64,000 bases of DNA from Rhodococcus coprophilus NBRC 100603 (GTDB lineage Bacteria; Actinomycetota; Actinomycetes; Mycobacteriales; Mycobacteriaceae). The notes below the pieces were generated by a model, which saw only the letters and a program-made list of their open reading frames with translations, did no database searches and was not told where the DNA came from. Of this stretch, positions 63,975-64,000 are shown in pieces. Location of the stretch: the NCBI RefSeq assembly GCF_001895045.1, contig NZ_BDAM01000009.1:1-64000 (forward strand), given 5' to 3'. The first letter of the stretch is position 1. Each line of letters begins with the position of its first letter. A program made the translations under genes and the position numbers.

Positions 63975-64000
63975 GGAAACCTTCCTCGAAGACTGCGGGG

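Overview
The window is high-GC DNA, densely coded on both strands with many GTG starts and many 1-4 bp gene overlaps. Gene content (IdeR/DtxR-type iron boxes, MbtH-like protein, DypB-encapsulin pair, QsdA-like lactonase, class I cholesterol oxidase, ThrE-type exporter) points to a mycolic-acid actinobacterium, most likely Rhodococcus or a close relative. This is an inference from gene families, not from a marker gene. No insertion sequences, phage genes or CRISPR arrays were seen; it reads as chromosomal sequence.

Layout. 0-7 kb: housekeeping and transport (purC with an oligopeptidase B gene, a DHA2-type MFS pump, a siderophore-interacting reductase, a DUF5996 protein). 7-31.4 kb: a catechol-capped NRPS siderophore locus. 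On the minus strand lie an EntS-like exporter, a free-standing aryl carrier protein, a two-module NRPS (C-A-PCP-E-C-A-PCP-E), a siderophore-binding lipoprotein and a second two-module NRPS (C-A-PCP-C-A-PCP-E). Divergent on the plus strand is the 2,3-dihydroxybenzoate operon in the order dhbC-dhbA-dhbE-dhbB. 31.4-36.3 kb: a MarR/ABC exporter pair, a GNAT acetyltransferase, a phosphotriesterase-like lactonase and an SDR. 36.4-41.2 kb: AlkB, an OhrR-like MarR, an encapsulin with its DyP peroxidase cargo, a lactate permease. 41.2-51.8 kb: TetR regulators, purB, a Tat-exported cholesterol oxidase, an aminotransferase, a CocE/NonD hydrolase, purD, a P-loop kinase and two HIT proteins. 51.8-59.3 kb: an MFS/TetR pair, a PhaC-like hydrolase, a small Cys-rich protein, a guanidinium exporter behind a guanidine-III riboswitch, a decapeptide-repeat protein, ribokinase, and a TetR/stress-protein pair. 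59.5-64 kb: tRNA-Thr, a ThrE exporter, then an ornithine/lysine N-monooxygenase overlapping an mbtH gene, and an alpha/beta hydrolase.

How the genes work together. The dhb genes make 2,3-dihydroxybenzoate and activate it. The separate 73-residue aryl carrier replaces the carrier domain missing from the isochorismatase. The first NRPS has an EntF/DhbF-like starter condensation domain and should accept the aryl group, and the second NRPS should extend the chain. Together they give four modules, three with epimerase domains, and no thioesterase. The N-monooxygenase and MbtH, about 30 kb away, would supply a hydroxamate precursor and the adenylation partner, so the expected product is a mixed catecholate-hydroxamate siderophore. 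Three good and one weaker iron-box sequences precede the binding-protein/NRPS operon, the NRPS/dhb divergent promoter, the monooxygenase and the siderophore-interacting protein, tying these scattered genes into one iron regulon.

The points most worth following are the TE-less NRPS ending in an epimerase domain, the dispersed siderophore parts, the guanidine-III riboswitch, the fourteen-copy decapeptide-repeat protein, and several clear intergenic operator-like repeats.
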